A stretch of DNA of 16,873 bases from Actinomycetes bacterium (lineage in GTDB: Bacteria; Actinomycetota; Actinomycetes; Mycobacteriales; Micromonosporaceae): assembly GCA_023402505.1 (NCBI GenBank), contig JAEYGD010000033.1, forward strand, positions 1-16,873. Direction: 5' to 3'. The notes under the pieces are model-generated. The model had not been told where the DNA came from and made no database searches. It was given only the letters and a program-made list of their open reading frames with translations. The translations under genes were made by a program, and so were the position numbers. Shown here in pieces: positions 1 through 6,947 of the stretch. Each line of letters begins with the position of its first letter. Position 1 is the stretch's first letter.

Positions 1-344
1 GCCAGCCCTTCACGCAGCGCGAAGCGGTGCAGGCCGCGTACCGCGCTGGCCGCCCGCGCGGCCGACGAGGCCGCCAGCGGCGGGTGCGTGTCGTCGCCGG
101 CGCGCAGCCGCGCGAGGTGCGTCTCGACCTGGCCCGGCCCGACCGCCGCCAGGTCGTCCACCCCCGCCGCCGCCAGGGTCTCCAGGTAGCGCTCCAGGTC
201 CCGGCGGTACGACGCGAGCGTGTTCGTGGACAGTGCACGCTCGACGGTGAGGTGATCCAGGTAGCCGCGGACGGCACGACGCAGGGCCGGCGCGGGCTCG
301 GCGCCCGCGCCGACCCCGTCGGCGGTCCGGGTGTCGCCCGTCAG
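1..344 (-). CDS. xerD: Tyrosine recombinase XerD, N-terminal part (cut by window edge)
   Basis: Site-specific tyrosine recombinase that, with XerC in most bacteria, resolves chromosome dimers at dif. Only about 114 residues are present: the N-terminal SAM-like core-binding domain. Readable pieces are RGYLDHLTVERALSTNTLAS, then YRRDLERYLETL and AVRGLHRFALREGL, typical of XerD. The catalytic domain with its R-H-R-Y residues lies beyond base 1. No ATG, GTG or TTG lies in this frame between the conserved domain and at least 150 bases upstream inside ald. The best start is a CTG at 344-342, overlapping the ald stop as CTGA, with GAGGTG five bases upstream. Position after ald implies coupled translation. 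The family call is firm; the start codon is inferred. A later start, for example another CTG about 20 codons in, remains possible. Confidence 0.85.
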   Translation of the reverse strand, partial: MTGDTRTADGVGAGAEPAPALRRAVRGYLDHLTVERALSTNTLASYRRDLERYLETLAAAGVDDLAAVGPGQVETHLARLRAGDDTHPPLAASSAARAASAVRGLHRFALREGL

Positions 345-1456
345 GCCAGCACCTCGGCCAGCGGCAGGGTCGCCATGCCGTGCGCCTCGGCGACCGGGCC
401 GTAGACGACCTGACCGCCGTGGGTGTTCAGCCCCGACGCCAGCGCCGGGTCGCGGCGCAGCGCCTCCCGCCAGCCGTGGTTCGCCAGCTCCAACGCGTAC
501 GGCAGGGTGACGTTGGTCAACGCGTACGTGGAGGTGTGCGGCACCGCGCCGGGCATGTTCGCCACGCAGTAGAAGATGGACTCGTGCACCCGGTAGGTCG
601 GATCGGCGTGGGTGGTGGGACGCGAGTCCTCGAAGCAGCCGCCCTGGTCGATCGAGATGTCCACCAGCACACTGCCCGGCTTCATCCGGGACACCAACTC
701 GTTGGAGATCAAGGTGGGGGCCTTCGCGCCGGGCACCAGCACCGCGCCGATCACCAGGTCCGCGTCGAGCACGGCCCGCTCGATCTCGTACGCGTTCGAC
801 GCGACCGTCTGCAGGTGACCCCGGTAGATCGCGTCGGCCTGCCGCAGCCGCGCCACGTTCATGTCGAGCAGCAGCACCTCGGCCTGCAGGCCCAGCGCGA
901 TGGCGGCGGCGTTCATGCCGGACACACCGGCTCCGATGACCACCGTCTTCGCCGCGTACACCCCGGAGACGCCGCCCATCAGGACGCCACGTCCGCCGCC
1001 CTGCGCCTGCAGGTGGTACGCGCCCACCTGCGGGGCGAGCCGACCGGCCACCTCGGACATCGGGGCGAGCAGCGGCAGCGAGCGGTCCGGCAACTCGACC
1101 GTCTCGTACGCGATGCCGGTGACCCCACGGTCGAGCAGCGCGTCGGTGCACTCCTTGGACGCGGCCAGATGCAGATAGGTGAACAGCACCTGCCCGTCGC
1201 GCATCCGGTGGTACTCCTCGGCGACCGGCTCCTTCACCTTCAGCACCAGCTCGGCGGTGTCCCACACCTCGTCCGCGGTGCCGAGGATCTTCGCTCCGGC
1301 CGCGGCGAAGTCGTCGTCGCCGATGCTGGACCCGAGACCGGCACCCGACTCGACGAAGACCTGGTGACCGGCGCGGACGAACTCGTTGACGCCCGCGGGC
1401 GTGATCGCCACGCGGTACTCGTGGTTCTTGACCTCGCGTGGGATTCCGACCTTCAC
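341..1456 (-). CDS. ald: Alanine dehydrogenase
   Basis: NAD-dependent L-alanine dehydrogenase, interconverting L-alanine with pyruvate and ammonium. The 371 residues match the usual family length. The N-terminus (MKVGIPREVKNHEYRVAITP) is the classic signature. Lys75 in KVKEP, His96 in TYLHLAA and Asp270 in DISIDQGG fall at the same numbers as the catalytic and substrate residues of M. tuberculosis Ald. The Rossmann NAD site is VVIGAGVSG near residues 172-180. The GTG start is preceded by AAGGTGA about seven bases upstream, with GGAGG slightly further away. Its stop overlaps the proposed xerD start by four bases. Ald is unusual between nudix and xerD when compared with mycobacteria. No AldR-type regulator is adjacent; control may lie in the repeat-containing leader at 1457-1747. 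Confidence 0.96.
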   Translation of the reverse strand: MKVGIPREVKNHEYRVAITPAGVNEFVRAGHQVFVESGAGLGSSIGDDDFAAAGAKILGTADEVWDTAELVLKVKEPVAEEYHRMRDGQVLFTYLHLAASKECTDALLDRGVTGIAYETVELPDRSLPLLAPMSEVAGRLAPQVGAYHLQAQGGGRGVLMGGVSGVYAAKTVVIGAGVSGMNAAAIALGLQAEVLLLDMNVARLRQADAIYRGHLQTVASNAYEIERAVLDADLVIGAVLVPGAKAPTLISNELVSRMKPGSVLVDISIDQGGCFEDSRPTTHADPTYRVHESIFYCVANMPGAVPHTSTYALTNVTLPYALELANHGWREALRRDPALASGLNTHGGQVVYGPVAEAHGMATLPLAEVLA

Positions 1457-1550
1457 GATGCAGTCACCTTCCTCCGGGGCGACGCGCCCCGACTGCTCGG
1501 CGCCGCGACGGCCCCATTGCCGCCGCAGTCACCCGGTCCCGCCCGGCGGC

Positions 1551-1556
1551 AGTCTA
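1551..1556 (-). promoter_or_regulatory. Candidate -10 element (TAGACT) for ald
   Basis: On the minus strand TAGACT fits the actinobacterial sigma-A -10 pattern TANNNT, 94 bases before the ald GTG start. No good -35 hexamer sits 17-18 bases upstream, so the call rests on the -10 alone. The flanking bases GGCAGTCTAGGC (plus strand) recur at 10727-10738. Confidence 0.35.
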
Positions 1557-1621
1557 GGCGCGCTGTCGCCCCTCAGGGAGCCGGCACAGTGACATGCGGC
1601 GACCGCTCCCGCTGACGATGT

Positions 1622-1670
1622 GTCAGGTGCCGGCCTGACCGGCGGTCTGAGACCGCCTCAGCCGTCAGGA
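1622..1670. repeat. Cluster of GTCAGG inverted repeats and a short hairpin
   Basis: GTCAGG (1622-1627) and CCTGAC (1634-1639) form a perfect six-base inverted repeat around TGCCGG. GGCGGTC and GACCGCC (1641-1647, 1651-1657) form a seven-base stem with a TGA loop. A third GTCAGG lies at 1664-1669. The cluster sits between divergent genes, so it could be an operator. A short terminator-like structure is also possible, but there is no T-run on either strand. Confidence 0.4.
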
Positions 1671-1710
1671 CAGTATTGCCCATTATCGTCCCACCGAGCG
1701 GATACCGCCG

Positions 1711-1739
1711 GGGACAGGAGGCGAGTCGATCACTATTGT
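1711..1739 (+). promoter_or_regulatory. Candidate leaderless promoter for the TM2-domain gene
   Basis: GGGACA (1711-1716), a 17-base spacer, then TATTGT (1734-1739) resemble a sigma-A promoter: TANNNT at -10 and four of six matches to TTGACA. The -10 ends eight bases before ATG 1748, so transcription would begin at or next to the A of the start codon. No Shine-Dalgarno lies at normal distance; AGGAGG at about 1716-1721 is 26 bases away and upstream of the -10. This layout is typical of leaderless actinobacterial mRNAs. Confidence 0.5.
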
Positions 1740-1747
1740 GTCGCCCC

Positions 1748-2005
1748 ATGACCACTCCTCCTTACCAGCCCGGGTACCCGACGGGCGTCTCCGACAAGAG
1801 CAAGATCATCGCGGGTGTCCTGCAGATCCTGCTCGGCGGCTTCGGCGTCGGCCGCTTCTACATGGGCGACACCAAGACCGGCGTGATCCAGCTCGTCGTC
1901 ACCCTCGTCACCTGCGGCCTGGGCAGCATCTGGGGCCTCATCGACGGCATCCTGATCCTCGTCAACGGCGGCGTCGACGGGCAGGGCCGGCCGCTGCGCG
2001 ACTGA
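1748..2005 (+). CDS. TM2 domain-containing small membrane protein
   Basis: An 85-residue membrane protein of the TM2 family, whose molecular role is unknown. A short Pro/Tyr-rich N-terminus (MTTPPYQPGYPTG) precedes the TM2 domain: KSKIIAGVLQILLGGFGVGR, a FYMGDTKTG turn, then a second hydrophobic stretch through LVTCGLGSIWGLIDGILIL. The two helices span roughly residues 20-40 and 47-72. ATG 1748 is chosen because the reading begins cleanly before the Pro/Tyr tail and has a TANNNT element eight bases upstream; an extension to 1676 would add unrelated residues. It is the only plus-strand gene here and is convergent with nudix, separated by a palindromic terminator. It is probably a monocistronic insertion into the conserved neighbourhood. 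Confidence 0.88.
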   Translation: MTTPPYQPGYPTGVSDKSKIIAGVLQILLGGFGVGRFYMGDTKTGVIQLVVTLVTCGLGSIWGLIDGILILVNGGVDGQGRPLRD

Positions 2006-2017
2006 TCCCACGCCGAC

Positions 2018-2053
2018 GAAGGGGCCGCGCGGTGATCACCGCGCGGCCCCTTC
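2018..2053. terminator. Bidirectional terminator, perfect 36-bp palindrome
   Basis: The sequence is perfectly self-complementary around the centre 2035/2036, each arm starting GAAGGGGCCGCGCGGTGA. RNA would form a 15-16 bp, extremely GC-rich stem with a tiny GATC loop on either strand. It lies 12 bases after the TM2 stop and 13 bases after the nudix stop on the opposite strand. AA/TT pairs flank the GC core, but no long U-run follows, as is common for high-GC actinobacterial terminators. Confidence 0.85.
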
Positions 2054-2066
2054 CCACGTCCACGTC

Positions 2067-2672
2067 CTAGCGCGGCAGCGGCGCGTCCACCCCGCGCAGC
2101 ACCGACCAGCCCGCGTCACGCGCGCGGGCGGCGGCGAGCAACCCCGCCACCGCCGAGGCGTTGGTGACCTCGCCGTTGAGCACCATCCCCACCGCCTCGT
2201 CCAGGTCGATCCGCACCACCTGCAGGTCCGCCTCCTCCTCGTGGCGGTCGTGCCGCTGCGGCGCCGGCACGTCGGCGAGATCCCGGGCCAGGAAGACCCG
2301 GACCAGCTCGTTGGTGAACCCCGGCGAGCTGTGCAGGTCGACCAGCACGTCCAGCCGGCCGGCGGTCAGGTCGGCCTCCTCAACCAGCTCCCGGCCGGCG
2401 GTGACCGCCGGATCCTCACCGGCCACGTCCATCAGTCCGGCCGGCAACTCCCACAGGTGCCGCCCCACCGGATGCCGGTACTGCCGGATCAGCACGACCT
2501 GACCGGCGTCGTCCAGCGCCACCACCGCCACCGCGCCGACGTGCCGCACGTGGTCCCGCACGGCGGTGCCACCGCCGGGCATCGTCACCTCGTCGCTGAC
2601 CACCTCGAAGATCCGGCCCTGGTAGCGCCGCGTACGCGACCGCAGCTCGTACCGGTGCTCCACCGCGCTCAC
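2067..2672 (-). CDS. Nudix hydrolase, ADP-ribose pyrophosphatase type
   Basis: Predicted ADP-ribose pyrophosphatase, hydrolysing ADP-ribose to AMP and ribose-5-phosphate. The 201 residues include a Nudix box at about 79-101 (GLMDVAGEDPAVTAGRELVE followed by EADL). One extra residue lies before the first Glu, and an Asp stands where the consensus Gly of EExGU would be; as I recall, the extra residue is also present in mycobacterial Rv1700. Flanking pieces IRQYRHPVGRHLWELPAG and LHSSPGFTNEL are characteristic of the ADP-sugar subfamily. The GTG start overlaps the pyrG stop as GTGA, so the two are translationally coupled, as in the conserved pyrG-nudix pair of actinobacteria. Exact substrate is inferred from family and context. 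Confidence 0.93.
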   Translation of the reverse strand: MSAVEHRYELRSRTRRYQGRIFEVVSDEVTMPGGGTAVRDHVRHVGAVAVVALDDAGQVVLIRQYRHPVGRHLWELPAGLMDVAGEDPAVTAGRELVEEADLTAGRLDVLVDLHSSPGFTNELVRVFLARDLADVPAPQRHDRHEEEADLQVVRIDLDEAVGMVLNGEVTNASAVAGLLAAARARDAGWSVLRGVDAPLPR

Positions 2673-4417
2673 GAGCCCGTAGCCGCCTTCGCCGCAGCCG
2701 CGCCCCCGTTGCGGGCGGCCTTCGTCGCCGCCGCACCGCCGTCCAGGTCCACCGGCAACTGGTCGGCCTCCGAGTAGGTGATCGCCGCCTTCACGAACGA
2801 CGCGAACAGCGGGTGCGGCCGGGTCGGGCGGCTCTTCAGCTCCGGGTGCGCCTGCGTGGCCACGAAGAACGGGTGCAGCTCCCGGTCCAGCTCGACGAAC
2901 TCGACCAGCCGGCCGTCCGGCGAGGTACCGGAGATGGCCAGACCCGCCTTGGTCAGCGCGTCACGGTAGGCGTTGTTCACCTCGTACCGGTGCCGGTGCC
3001 GCTCACTGACCTCGGTGCTGCCGTACGCCTGCGCGACGATCGACCCCTCGGCCAGCGCCGCCGGGTACGCCCCGAGCCGCATCGTCCCACCCAGGTCACC
3101 CTTACCGGCGACGATGTCCTCCTGGTCGGCCATCGTGGCGATGACCGGGTGCGCGGCGTCCTCGTCGAACTCCAGCGAGTTGGCGCCGTCGAGCCCCGCC
3201 AGGTGCCGGGCCACGTCGATGGTCATGCACTGCAACCCGAGGCAGAGCCCCAGCAGCGGGATGCCGTTCTCCCGGGCGTACCGGGCGGTGCCGATCTTGC
3301 CCTCGATGCCGCGCACACCGAAGCCGCCCGGAATGACCACACCGTCGACGCCGGCCAGCGCGGCCGCGGCGCCCGCCGGGGTCACGCACTCGTCGCTGGG
3401 CACCCACCGCAACTGCACCCGGGCCCGGTGCCCGAAACCGGCGGCCCGGATCGCCTCGCTGACCGAGAGGTACGCATCCGGCAGGTCCACGTACTTGCCC
3501 ACCAGCGCGACGGTGACGGTGTGCCGCGGCTGGTGCACCCGCTCCAGCAGGTCGTCCCAGCTCGCCCAGTCGACGTCCCGGAACGACAGGCCGAGCCGGC
3601 GCACCACGTACGCGTCCAGGCCCTCACGGTGCAGCACCTTCGGGATGTCGTAGATGCTCGGGGCGTCCGGCGCGGCGGTTACCGCCTCCACGTCCACGTC
3701 GCAGTAGAGCGCCAACTTCTGCTTGACCTTGTCGGGGATGTCCCGGTCGCAGCGCAGCACCAGAGCGTCCGGCTGGATACCGATGCTGCGCAACTGCGCG
3801 ACCGAGTGCTGCGTCGGCTTGGTCTTCAACTCCCCCGACGGCGCCAGGTACGGCACCAGCGACACGTGCAGGTAGAAGCAGTTGTCCCGGCCCAGGTCGT
3901 GCCGGATCTGCCGGATCGCCTCCAGGAACGGCAACGACTCGATGTCACCGACCGTGCCACCGACCTCGGTGATCACCACGTCGGGAACCTGGCCGTCGCC
4001 GTCCGGATCGGCCATGCCGCGGATCCGCGACTTGATCTCGTTGGTGATGTGCGGAATCACCTGGACGGTGTCGCCCAGGTACTCGCCGCGCCGCTCCTTG
4101 GCGATCACCGCCGAGTAGATCTGCCCGGTGGTGACGTTGGCCTTCCCGGACAGGTCCCGGTCCAGGAACCGCTCGTAGTGCCCGACGTCCAGGTCGGTCT
4201 CGGCGCCGTCCTCGGTGACGAACACCTCGCCGTGCTGGAACGGGTTCATCGTGCCCGGGTCGACGTTCAGGTAGGGGTCGAGCTTCTGCATGACCACGCG
4301 CAGGCCGCGCGCGGTGAGGAGGTTGCCGAGGCTGGAGGCGGTCAGGCCCTTACCCAGCGAGGAGGCGACGCCCCCGGTGACGAAGATGTGCCTGGTCGTC
4401 CGTGCTGAAGGGGCCAA
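2669..4417 (-). CDS. pyrG: CTP synthase
   Basis: Glutamine-dependent CTP synthase, making CTP from UTP, ATP and glutamine in the cytoplasm. The 582 residues comprise an ATP-dependent synthetase domain (about 8-275) and a class I glutamine amidotransferase domain (about 300-550). Visible are the P-loop VASSLGKG with Lys23, EVGGTVGDIES with Glu151, the nucleophile Cys392 in GLCLGLQ, and His524/Glu526 in QAHPELKSRP. The last roughly 30 residues are an Ala/Gly/Lys-rich tail absent from the 545-residue E. coli enzyme. Start is TTG at 4417, with GGGAGCAGG just upstream; it places the conserved HIFVTGGV motif at residue 10. About 150 bases separate it from the preceding membrane-protein gene, so it may have its own promoter. 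Its stop overlaps the nudix start. Confidence 0.98.
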   Translation of the reverse strand: MAPSARTTRHIFVTGGVASSLGKGLTASSLGNLLTARGLRVVMQKLDPYLNVDPGTMNPFQHGEVFVTEDGAETDLDVGHYERFLDRDLSGKANVTTGQIYSAVIAKERRGEYLGDTVQVIPHITNEIKSRIRGMADPDGDGQVPDVVITEVGGTVGDIESLPFLEAIRQIRHDLGRDNCFYLHVSLVPYLAPSGELKTKPTQHSVAQLRSIGIQPDALVLRCDRDIPDKVKQKLALYCDVDVEAVTAAPDAPSIYDIPKVLHREGLDAYVVRRLGLSFRDVDWASWDDLLERVHQPRHTVTVALVGKYVDLPDAYLSVSEAIRAAGFGHRARVQLRWVPSDECVTPAGAAAALAGVDGVVIPGGFGVRGIEGKIGTARYARENGIPLLGLCLGLQCMTIDVARHLAGLDGANSLEFDEDAAHPVIATMADQEDIVAGKGDLGGTMRLGAYPAALAEGSIVAQAYGSTEVSERHRHRYEVNNAYRDALTKAGLAISGTSPDGRLVEFVELDRELHPFFVATQAHPELKSRPTRPHPLFASFVKAAITYSEADQLPVDLDGGAAATKAARNGGAAAAKAATGS

Positions 4418-4565
4418 GGCCTGCTCCCGTGTCGTCCGTCGCGGTCGTGCAGACCGCCGTGCCGATCAGCAAAGTGATCACGCGATCCACGGGATTCCAC
4501 GGTAACACCTCACCGGCCCCCGGTGCCCGGCGCACCCGTGCACCACCGTCGGTGTCCGGCCCCGC
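4418..4565. other. Intergenic gap upstream of pyrG
   Basis: A 148-base gap between the membrane-protein stop and the pyrG TTG start. It is less GC-rich than its surroundings near 4465-4505 and contains a GTGATCAC palindrome at 4472-4479 and several GATC sites. A pyrG promoter is likely here, but I cannot place a convincing -35/-10 pair. No terminator-like hairpin with a T-run is visible. Confidence 0.4.
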
Positions 4566-6947
4566 TCAGCCCGTCGTGACCTCGCTCGATGCCCGGGCCG
4601 TCGGGATCCGTCCACTCCCCGGGCCGCCGGGCTTCCGCCCGGTCCCGCCGGGGCCGGCGCCGTCCGCGCCCGCCCTGCCGTCGCCGACCGGGCCGCCCTC
4701 CCCGACCGGGCCGCCCTCCCCGACCGGACCGCCCTCGCCGACCGGACCGCCGTCCCGGTCCGGGCCGCCCCCACCCGGCCCGCCACCGCGACCACCGCCA
4801 CCGGAACCCGCCGAACCGCCGGTGGGCCCGTCGTCGCGGGCGCTCTCCGGCCGGGTCCGGTCGGTGGAGTGGTCCAACACCCGCAGCGCCGCCAGCGCCG
4901 CCATCGGCACCACCAGCGCGGCCGCGGCCCCGGCCACGTCCAACGCCGACCCGTTCAACAGCCCACCGATGACCGCCGCCACAGCGGTACCGGCCATCGC
5001 CGCCCGCACCGCCGGGTAGATGCCGAACAGTCGCATCAGACCACCCCACGGCTGCAACAGGGCGAACCACACCAGCAACGCACCGGCCAGAGCCAGCACC
5101 GTCAACGGGCTGCCCAGCAGCGTCTCCAGGTTCGCCGAACTGGACCGGTGCACCGTCAGGCCACCCGTGCCGTCGCCGATCGCGGCCAGGAACCGGCCCA
5201 GGCTGCCCCGCTCGACAGCCGGGCGACGCAGGTCGACCAGCGCGAACCCGATCGTCACCGCCAGACCGGCCATCGTCGCCCACGCCAACCGGGTCAGGGT
5301 CAGCCAGCCGCCGGCGCTGATCGCCGCCGCGACGCTCACCCCCGCCGTCAACGCGATCGCGCCGATGGAGTCCGCCCCGAGGTACGGGCTGCCGACCACC
5401 ACCACCGCGAGCCCACCGACCGCCACCATCACCATCGGCCGCCAGGACCGGTGCACCCGCTGCGCCAGCCAACCCGCCGTCAGCAGCGCACCGGCCAGGA
5501 ACACCCCGAGCCCCACGGTGCCCAGACCGGCGTACCGGCCACCCTCCAACGCCGAATAACCCACCACGGCGTTGAGCTGCAACCGGGCCCCGGTCACCAC
5601 GTCCGCCCCGACGGTCAACGTGGCCAGACCGGCGACCGCCCCCAACGGCCCCAACGTGCTCCCGTACCCGGGCAGCAACCGCACCAGCACCGTCGCCGCC
5701 GCCACCAGCGACACCGTGGCCGCGGCGAACCACACCCCCGCGTGCTCACCCCGCCACCACGGCACCACGTCGGCCAGCAGCGCCGCGGGCACGGCCAGCG
5801 CGGCAGCGACCAGCAGCAACTCCACCGCACCCACCACCCGCCGCGACACCGGCTGCGGACCGTACGGGCCGGCATGCCGGCGGGCCCGACGCAGCAGCGG
5901 CAGCACCGCCACCGCGAGCAGCACCTGAGCGGCGGCGAGGAGCCCGAAATACCAACCCGCCACGCGGCGCTGCGCGCCCGCCTCCCGGTCGGCGTCCGCC
6001 GGCCCCGCGATCGCGGCCGCGAGATCAGCCGGCCGGCCCTCCAGCGGCTCGGCGGGCCGACCGAGGAACGGCCGCTCCGGCAACGGCCGGCCCAGCGCCG
6101 TCAACGCGGTCGGCGCCAGATCGACCAGTTGCAGATACCCTTCCCGGGCCGTCGTCGGGGAGGTCAACCAGCCGCGTTCCCAACCCGGACCGTCGGCGAC
6201 CGCCACATGCAACCGCGACGGCTCCTCGGTGTCCGACACCCCGGCCAACAGCACCAGCGAACGGGGCGGGCGGGCGGCGAGCACCCGGGCCAGCCGGGCG
6301 TCAGCCGCCCGCGCGGCGGCCGCCCGGGCCGCCGGATCCTCCCCCGCCACGGTCCCCAGGTCGACGATGCTGAGCACGCACGACCGCAGCAGCTCCGACG
6401 GATCCTGCGGCAGCTGCGGCGCGTACCGGTCGACCCGGCCGAACGGCCGGGCCGCGGCCACCGCGGCCCCCGGGCCGACCGCCACCGAACAGCGCACCGA
6501 CTCCGCCAGCGACCCCGGAACCGTCCCCCACGGCAGCCGCTGCTGGTTGTGCAGCACCACGCTCTCCTGCTCGGGCAGGTTCGCGCCGATCCCGTCCGGG
6601 CGCTCCACCGTCACCTCCGTCGGCGGGCACGTGCCGGCCGGCCGATCGCCCGGCCACGCGGCGAAACCGCCCGCCCCCAGGGTCAACCAGCCGTCCACCG
6701 GGCAGGTCGGCCGATGCGCGGAGCGCACCGACAGCGAACCGATGGAGCCGTCCCGCGCCATCGCCCACAGCGTCGGCGTGCTCTGCTCGTCGACGTCCTC
6801 CCAGCGCAGCCCGGCCACCCCGGCCAGTACCACGTAGTCGGCGGTCCGCTCCGGAGCGCGGTTGCCGGGCCGGGCGGCCAGCGCCACCACACCCAGCACC
6901 ACGACGAGCAGGGTCAGCAGGACCGGCGTGACTCGACGCAGCATCAC
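4566..6947 (-). CDS. Polytopic membrane protein with N-terminal extracytoplasmic alkaline-phosphatase-like domain
   Basis: Function not recognised. The product is about 793 residues. Residues 7-26 are a membrane anchor. Residues 35-330 look like an alkaline-phosphatase-superfamily fold: ADYVVLAGVAGLRWEDVDEQ, then TPTLWAMARDGSIGSLSVRS, PVDGWLTLGAG and YLQLVDLAPTALTALG. The usual metal-binding Asp/His set is not evident, so it may be non-catalytic or divergent. About ten to eleven hydrophobic helices follow (335-700). The last approximately 95 residues are a Gly/Pro-rich tail containing four six-residue GGPVG(E/D) repeats. Either GTG 6947 or the immediately following ATG 6944 starts the gene, overlapping the glycosyltransferase stop by 4 or 1 bases. 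The downstream 4418-4565 gap shows no gene. Coupling to GT4, flippase and MraY-like genes suggests an envelope polymer role, as export partner, transferase or phosphatase. Confidence 0.8.
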   Translation of the reverse strand: MMLRRVTPVLLTLLVVVLGVVALAARPGNRAPERTADYVVLAGVAGLRWEDVDEQSTPTLWAMARDGSIGSLSVRSAHRPTCPVDGWLTLGAGGFAAWPGDRPAGTCPPTEVTVERPDGIGANLPEQESVVLHNQQRLPWGTVPGSLAESVRCSVAVGPGAAVAAARPFGRVDRYAPQLPQDPSELLRSCVLSIVDLGTVAGEDPAARAAAARAADARLARVLAARPPRSLVLLAGVSDTEEPSRLHVAVADGPGWERGWLTSPTTAREGYLQLVDLAPTALTALGRPLPERPFLGRPAEPLEGRPADLAAAIAGPADADREAGAQRRVAGWYFGLLAAAQVLLAVAVLPLLRRARRHAGPYGPQPVSRRVVGAVELLLVAAALAVPAALLADVVPWWRGEHAGVWFAAATVSLVAAATVLVRLLPGYGSTLGPLGAVAGLATLTVGADVVTGARLQLNAVVGYSALEGGRYAGLGTVGLGVFLAGALLTAGWLAQRVHRSWRPMVMVAVGGLAVVVVGSPYLGADSIGAIALTAGVSVAAAISAGGWLTLTRLAWATMAGLAVTIGFALVDLRRPAVERGSLGRFLAAIGDGTGGLTVHRSSSANLETLLGSPLTVLALAGALLVWFALLQPWGGLMRLFGIYPAVRAAMAGTAVAAVIGGLLNGSALDVAGAAAALVVPMAALAALRVLDHSTDRTRPESARDDGPTGGSAGSGGGGRGGGPGGGGPDRDGGPVGEGGPVGEGGPVGEGGPVGDGRAGADGAGPGGTGRKPGGPGSGRIPTARASSEVTTG
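4684..4755 (-). repeat. 18-bp coding tandem repeat, four copies
   Basis: Four direct copies of an 18-base unit (plus strand CCGACCGGGCCGCCCTCC with one or two substitutions in later copies) at 4684, 4702, 4720 and 4738. On the minus strand they encode GGPVGE repeats in the tail of the membrane protein. The length is a multiple of three, so copy changes would keep frame. The first two units are identical, implying recent duplication by slippage. Confidence 0.92.

Larger units (their letters stand above)
1457..1747. other. Intergenic regulatory region between ald and TM2 gene
   Basis: About 290 bases without a supportable gene, between the divergent ald (minus) and TM2-domain (plus) genes. It holds a TAGACT element toward ald, inverted repeats with GTCAGG/CCTGAC arms at 1622-1639, a GGCGGTC-TGA-GACCGCC hairpin at 1641-1657, another GTCAGG at 1664-1669, and a candidate promoter directly before the TM2 gene. 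Short ORFs here have no recognisable content or ribosome site. It probably carries both promoters and an operator, but no binding protein can be named from sequence. Confidence 0.6.

Noticed and set aside
1..344. Integrase from a mobile element
   Set aside because: The N-terminal sequence and the pyrG-nudix-ald context fit housekeeping XerD; no att-like repeat, tRNA or phage gene is nearby.
2813..4408. 531-codon plus-strand open frame opposite pyrG
   Set aside because: Arg/Val/His/Gln-rich translation with no family resemblance; it is the antisense shadow of a high-GC gene.
4684..4755. CRISPR-like array
   Set aside because: Units are contiguous 18-mers without spacers and encode an amino-acid repeat.
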